From Bacteroidales bacterium (GTDB taxonomy: Bacteria > Bacteroidota > Bacteroidia > Bacteroidales > Muribaculaceae), in contig JAAVGM010000014.1 of NCBI GenBank assembly GCA_014800245.1, forward strand, positions 1 to 64,000: a stretch of DNA of 64,000 nt. The letters run 5' to 3'. Below are positions 61,662 through 64,000 of this stretch, one piece after another. The notes under the pieces were generated by a model. The model worked only from the letters and a program-made list of their open reading frames with translations. It searched no databases and was not told the DNA's origin. Every line of letters starts with the position of its first letter. The first letter of the stretch is position 1. The position numbers and the translations under genes are program-made.

Positions 61662-61823
61662 TTAACTAATCACTACCCCATTATTATTAATTTTCATACC
61701 CAAACTACGCAAATACTTACGAGAAGAGCGAACCGAGGCAGCCTGTTTTCTACCATAATCAGCCATACTCTTTTTAAGCTCAGAGTATGGGATATCTGTA
61801 ATTCTGATTTTAACACTTTCCAT
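61662..61823 (-). CDS. Small 53-aa protein, candidate antitoxin (not in the ORF track)
   Basis: The minus-strand ATG at 61823 opens MESVKIRITDIPYSELKKSM and ends VVIS at 61662. The protein is basic (many Lys/Arg, RKQAASVRSSRKYLRS) and could bind DNA or its partner. It starts after a 5' leader of about 110 nt that holds an 18-bp palindrome, and its stop is 10 bp before the ART-like gene. The order small gene then larger enzyme gene is the usual antitoxin-toxin order. I do not recognise its family. Confidence 0.55.
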   Translation of the reverse strand: MESVKIRITDIPYSELKKSMADYGRKQAASVRSSRKYLRSLGMKINNNGVVIS

Positions 61824-61904
61824 ATCGTCTATTGAATTTGAATTAATCAGTTTTACACAAGAAACGCTTTACTATCTCTATTGTTGTCTGATTTAATGAT
61901 AATC

Positions 61905-61922
61905 TCGTTTAATGTTAAACGA
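61905..61922. promoter_or_regulatory. 18-bp palindrome in the leader of the small-ORF/ART-like module
   Basis: TCGTTTAA-TG-TTAAACGA is a perfect inverted repeat with a 2-nt centre, located between the promoter and the 53-aa ORF. It is a likely operator for autoregulation by the small protein. Confidence 0.6.
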
Positions 61923-61940
61923 TTCCATTATTTTATCTAC

Positions 61941-61971
61941 CAAATTTACGAAATAAAATTATATTACGCAA
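61941..61971 (-). promoter_or_regulatory. Own promoter of the small-ORF/ART-like module
   Basis: On the minus strand a TTG (61971-61969), 20 nt and TAAATTTG (61948-61941) match the Bacteroidetes consensus. The module is thus transcribed independently of the polysaccharide operon around it. Confidence 0.65.
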
Positions 61972-62072
61972 ATTCAGAAGATGAAAATCTACTCTTAAAT
62001 CATATTCACACCACATTATATAGGATATAGGCTTTTTCAAATATAACTTCCAGCGTCAATCATAATTTCTCT

Positions 62073-62972
62073 CTATTCCACCCTCAGAGTTTCAATCACT
62101 TTCAGAGGCTGCCATCCTAATTCTTTTACCGCTTTATGATTAGAGAAGGTAAGTGATTGAGTGAGTTTATCAAGCCTGCGCGAATTTATAGGGAATCGTT
62201 TGCCCACAACATCGCCTACCAAAGCCAAAGATTTAGCAATCCAATAAGGTATGGAGATCGGCGACCTCTTCCCAAGCTGCGATGCAATCAGACGCGACAA
62301 CTCGCCGAAGGTAGGCTGATCCGTGTCACAAATATTATATACCCCTCCCCTGTCTTTCACCAAAGGGATGAGATTGGCTATATCTTCAGCCATCAATATG
62401 CTTTTCCTTACATCTCCTTTACCGATATTGACATAAAATCCTCTCTTAACCCCCTTGATCATATCCCCTAAATTTCCCGGAGGATTCACACCGGCCAAAA
62501 GCGATGGACGAAGGATAGTAAGCACCACCCCATTCTTCTTGCACCAATCTGCAAGAAACTCCTCCGCTAAAATCTTACTTTTGGCATAAGGAGTCGTGCC
62601 GTTGAGAGGGTGTTCCTCAGTGATCAAATCGCCGCTATCGCATCCATAAACAGCCACTGTGCTGATAAATATAAACGACTTCGGCACGCCGGCTTTCTCC
62701 AATACCTTGCAAAGATTTTTTGTCCCTTCCAGATTCACATCATAGAAAGCCTTCTCCTCCTCCGGAGTCTGCGGCACCATATGCGCTTTTCCTGCAGCAT
62801 GGAGAACTATATCATACTCCTCCTTAATTTCCGGCACCTGCGAAGCAAGATCTGCCACAATATCATTAGAGCCATCGCGCCCCACAGTGGACACAAGCTC
62901 ATATTCCGACTTAAGCTGATTTAATATATTAGCTCCCAAGAAACCGGAGGCACCAGTAAAAAGGATTTTCAT
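62073..62972 (-). CDS. NAD-dependent sugar epimerase/reductase (extended SDR, WbpV-like position)
   Basis: This 299-aa extended SDR protein has the nucleotide-binding GASGFLGANIL at residue 7, AGKAHM near 60, STVAVYG near 104 and the catalytic YAKSK near 133. It works on nucleotide sugars. Its company (WecA/WbpL-like transferase and WbuC) resembles loci where such an enzyme reduces a 4-keto sugar to QuiNAc or epimerises a UDP-HexNAc. The exact reaction cannot be fixed from sequence. It lies 42 bp downstream of the GT2 gene. The small-ORF/ART-like module is inserted between it and the transferase gene. Confidence 0.85.
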   Translation of the reverse strand: MKILFTGASGFLGANILNQLKSEYELVSTVGRDGSNDIVADLASQVPEIKEEYDIVLHAAGKAHMVPQTPEEEKAFYDVNLEGTKNLCKVLEKAGVPKSFIFISTVAVYGCDSGDLITEEHPLNGTTPYAKSKILAEEFLADWCKKNGVVLTILRPSLLAGVNPPGNLGDMIKGVKRGFYVNIGKGDVRKSILMAEDIANLIPLVKDRGGVYNICDTDQPTFGELSRLIASQLGKRSPISIPYWIAKSLALVGDVVGKRFPINSRRLDKLTQSLTFSNHKAVKELGWQPLKVIETLRVE

Positions 62973-63014
62973 AATGTAATATTTTTCGGCATGGAGTGAA
63001 TAAGTGGGACAGCT

Positions 63015-63758
63015 TTATTTTAAATACTTTACAATCCCATGAAAAGCATACGATGCAACATAGAAAAACGTTGGAATAAAACAAATCCCCTGCTGTTTAT
63101 GCAGCACATCCCAATAGCCTTTAAACATTTTAAATTTATTGGCTGATCTCGCATTCTCTGCTACCCGATAAAGCGCTGTTACTTGACAAAGATTTTTAGC
63201 TTTATATCCTTTTTTTAAGACATCAAGCCAAAAACAGAAATCTTCCTGAGGAATAGCTTTAAAACGAGTATCTCCTATGGCTTCTCTACGAGCCATAGCC
63301 GTAAGACACGGAATCACATTATGCCATTTCAGAGAATTATAATCAGCCTCCTTACCGGTCTGAATAATCCGATGATTTCGCATCCCATCAAAACTTATTT
63401 TTTCATAATAGCTATACGAGACAGGAACATTTTCTTTTCGCATAAAATCCAATTGGATTCTAAGCTTATCAGACAACCACATATCATCGCTATCAAGAAA
63501 AGCTATAACATCCCCTCGGGCATTATCCAAAGCTATATTCCTTGGTTTTGCGGGGGAGCCTGAAGGTACATCAGTTCGGAAATACCTAATCCTTGAATCT
63601 TTCTTCTGAAACTCTTCTATTATTTCTCTGCTTTTATCGGAGGAGCAATCATCAACAATCAACATTTCCCAATCTTGATACGTCTGATTGATTACTGATT
63701 GGATTGTATCGGCGATATAAGCCTCTGCGTTATAGCAAGGAGTTATTATGGAGACCAT
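63015..63758 (-). CDS. GT2 family glycosyltransferase
   Basis: This 247-aa protein is a GT-A fold transferase with VSIITPCYNAEAYIADTIQSV at the start, WEMLIVDDCSSDKSREI near residue 31, and the metal-binding IAFLDSDDMWLSDKL near 90. The segment PQEDFCFWLDVL near 170 holds the catalytic base region (ED). It adds a sugar to a surface-polysaccharide repeat unit on the cytoplasmic side of the inner membrane. Acceptor and sugar are unknown. It is the most upstream complete gene of the operon within the window. Confidence 0.9.
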   Translation of the reverse strand: MVSIITPCYNAEAYIADTIQSVINQTYQDWEMLIVDDCSSDKSREIIEEFQKKDSRIRYFRTDVPSGSPAKPRNIALDNARGDVIAFLDSDDMWLSDKLRIQLDFMRKENVPVSYSYYEKISFDGMRNHRIIQTGKEADYNSLKWHNVIPCLTAMARREAIGDTRFKAIPQEDFCFWLDVLKKGYKAKNLCQVTALYRVAENARSANKFKMFKGYWDVLHKQQGICFIPTFFYVASYAFHGIVKYLK

Positions 63759-63870
63759 AATAGATAAAGATTATAATTATAAAAATTGCAGAAAAGGCTA
63801 AGAGATAATAGAATGGAATACGGAATTGTAGGTCTCTAAGCCTCTTCTGCAAAATGTATTGTAAAATCAA
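63730..63870 (-). pseudogene. Possible 3' remnant of a membrane protein gene
   Basis: On the minus strand a short frame (TTG at 63870) reads LILQYILQKRLRDLQF followed by a hydrophobic stretch (AFSAIFIIIIFIYYG), and stops at 63730, overlapping the GT2 start by 28 bp. Another open piece lies upstream in a different frame. It could be the frameshifted end of an upstream polysaccharide gene that starts outside the window. Support is weak. The remaining bases to 64000 show nothing else I can defend. Confidence 0.2.
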
Positions 63871-64000
63871 TAATCTAAAAGGATTGAGATGGTTCCCTTA
63901 GACAGTCCTGATTTCAATAAAGACACTCTCCAGAAACCGTCTTTTGTTTTAACGAACCCATACACACCCTATCCTAATAACTGGATAATCTTATTTGCAA

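Overview
The window looks like a chromosomal segment of a gut Bacteroidales bacterium, most plausibly a Muribaculaceae-type organism. The reasons are a SusC/SusD polysaccharide utilisation locus (PUL), a hybrid two-component system, many lipoproteins, and the Bacteroidetes promoter signature (-7 box TAnnTTTG, sometimes with TTG 20 nt upstream) in front of many genes. No rRNA, tRNA, CRISPR array or transposase gene was recognised.

Layout. (1) 1-5.3 kb is a small accessory area: the 3' part of an AlbA_2/ATPase-type regulator, an ADP-ribosylglycohydrolase, an unknown protein, a DUF1016/PDDEXK nuclease, a truncated ORF and yccF. Two near-identical 44-bp promoter copies bracket the nuclease and truncated ORF, and a remnant of another AlbA_2-type gene lies behind the first copy. 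(2) 5.4-9.7 kb is a tellurium-type stress cassette: TerD, a TerY-like VWA protein, a PP2C phosphatase and a protein kinase with a zinc ribbon. (3) 9.7-12.8 kb is an acetyltransferase, TonB-dependent receptor and HMA-like protein operon. (4) 12.9-14.9 kb is a pair of bacterial PH-domain membrane proteins.

(5) 14.9-58.9 kb is a large PUL with sugar catabolism genes. On the minus strand lie an IPT/TIG lipoprotein, SusC, SusD, a DUF1735/4361-type lipoprotein, a GH76 alpha-mannanase and a secreted GalM. A GH43 gene diverges from them. Then follow the HTCS regulator, a GH127 enzyme and three mosaic secreted proteins built from shared modules. On the plus strand follow a glutaminase-like/GH2 fusion, GH43, GH92, GH125 and a GH42-like enzyme of unassigned family. 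Next come a ROK kinase, mannose-6-phosphate isomerase and galactokinase, and on the minus strand a mannitol/fructuronate dehydrogenase and a FucP-type permease. Together they outline capture and trimming of an alpha-mannan that may carry furanose side chains, import of the released sugars, and conversion to central metabolites.

(6) 59-64 kb is the end of a surface polysaccharide operon (GT2, sugar epimerase/reductase, WecA/WbpL-like initiating transferase, WbuC). It is interrupted by a two-gene module, a 53-aa ORF plus an ADP-ribosyltransferase-like protein, with its own promoter and palindrome.

Most notable observations. Four PUL promoters, and probably a fifth, share a paired direct repeat (AAATTTCTATTCA-like, 21-22 bp period) at an identical distance from the -7 box; this is the best candidate operator for the HTCS. 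The small-ORF/ART-like module resembles an undescribed toxin-antitoxin system. The three mosaic proteins, the glutaminase-GH2 fusion and the unassigned GH-like enzyme are the least explained PUL parts. Two non-coding elements of 198 and 320 bp with terminal inverted repeats look like MITEs or possibly invertible segments.
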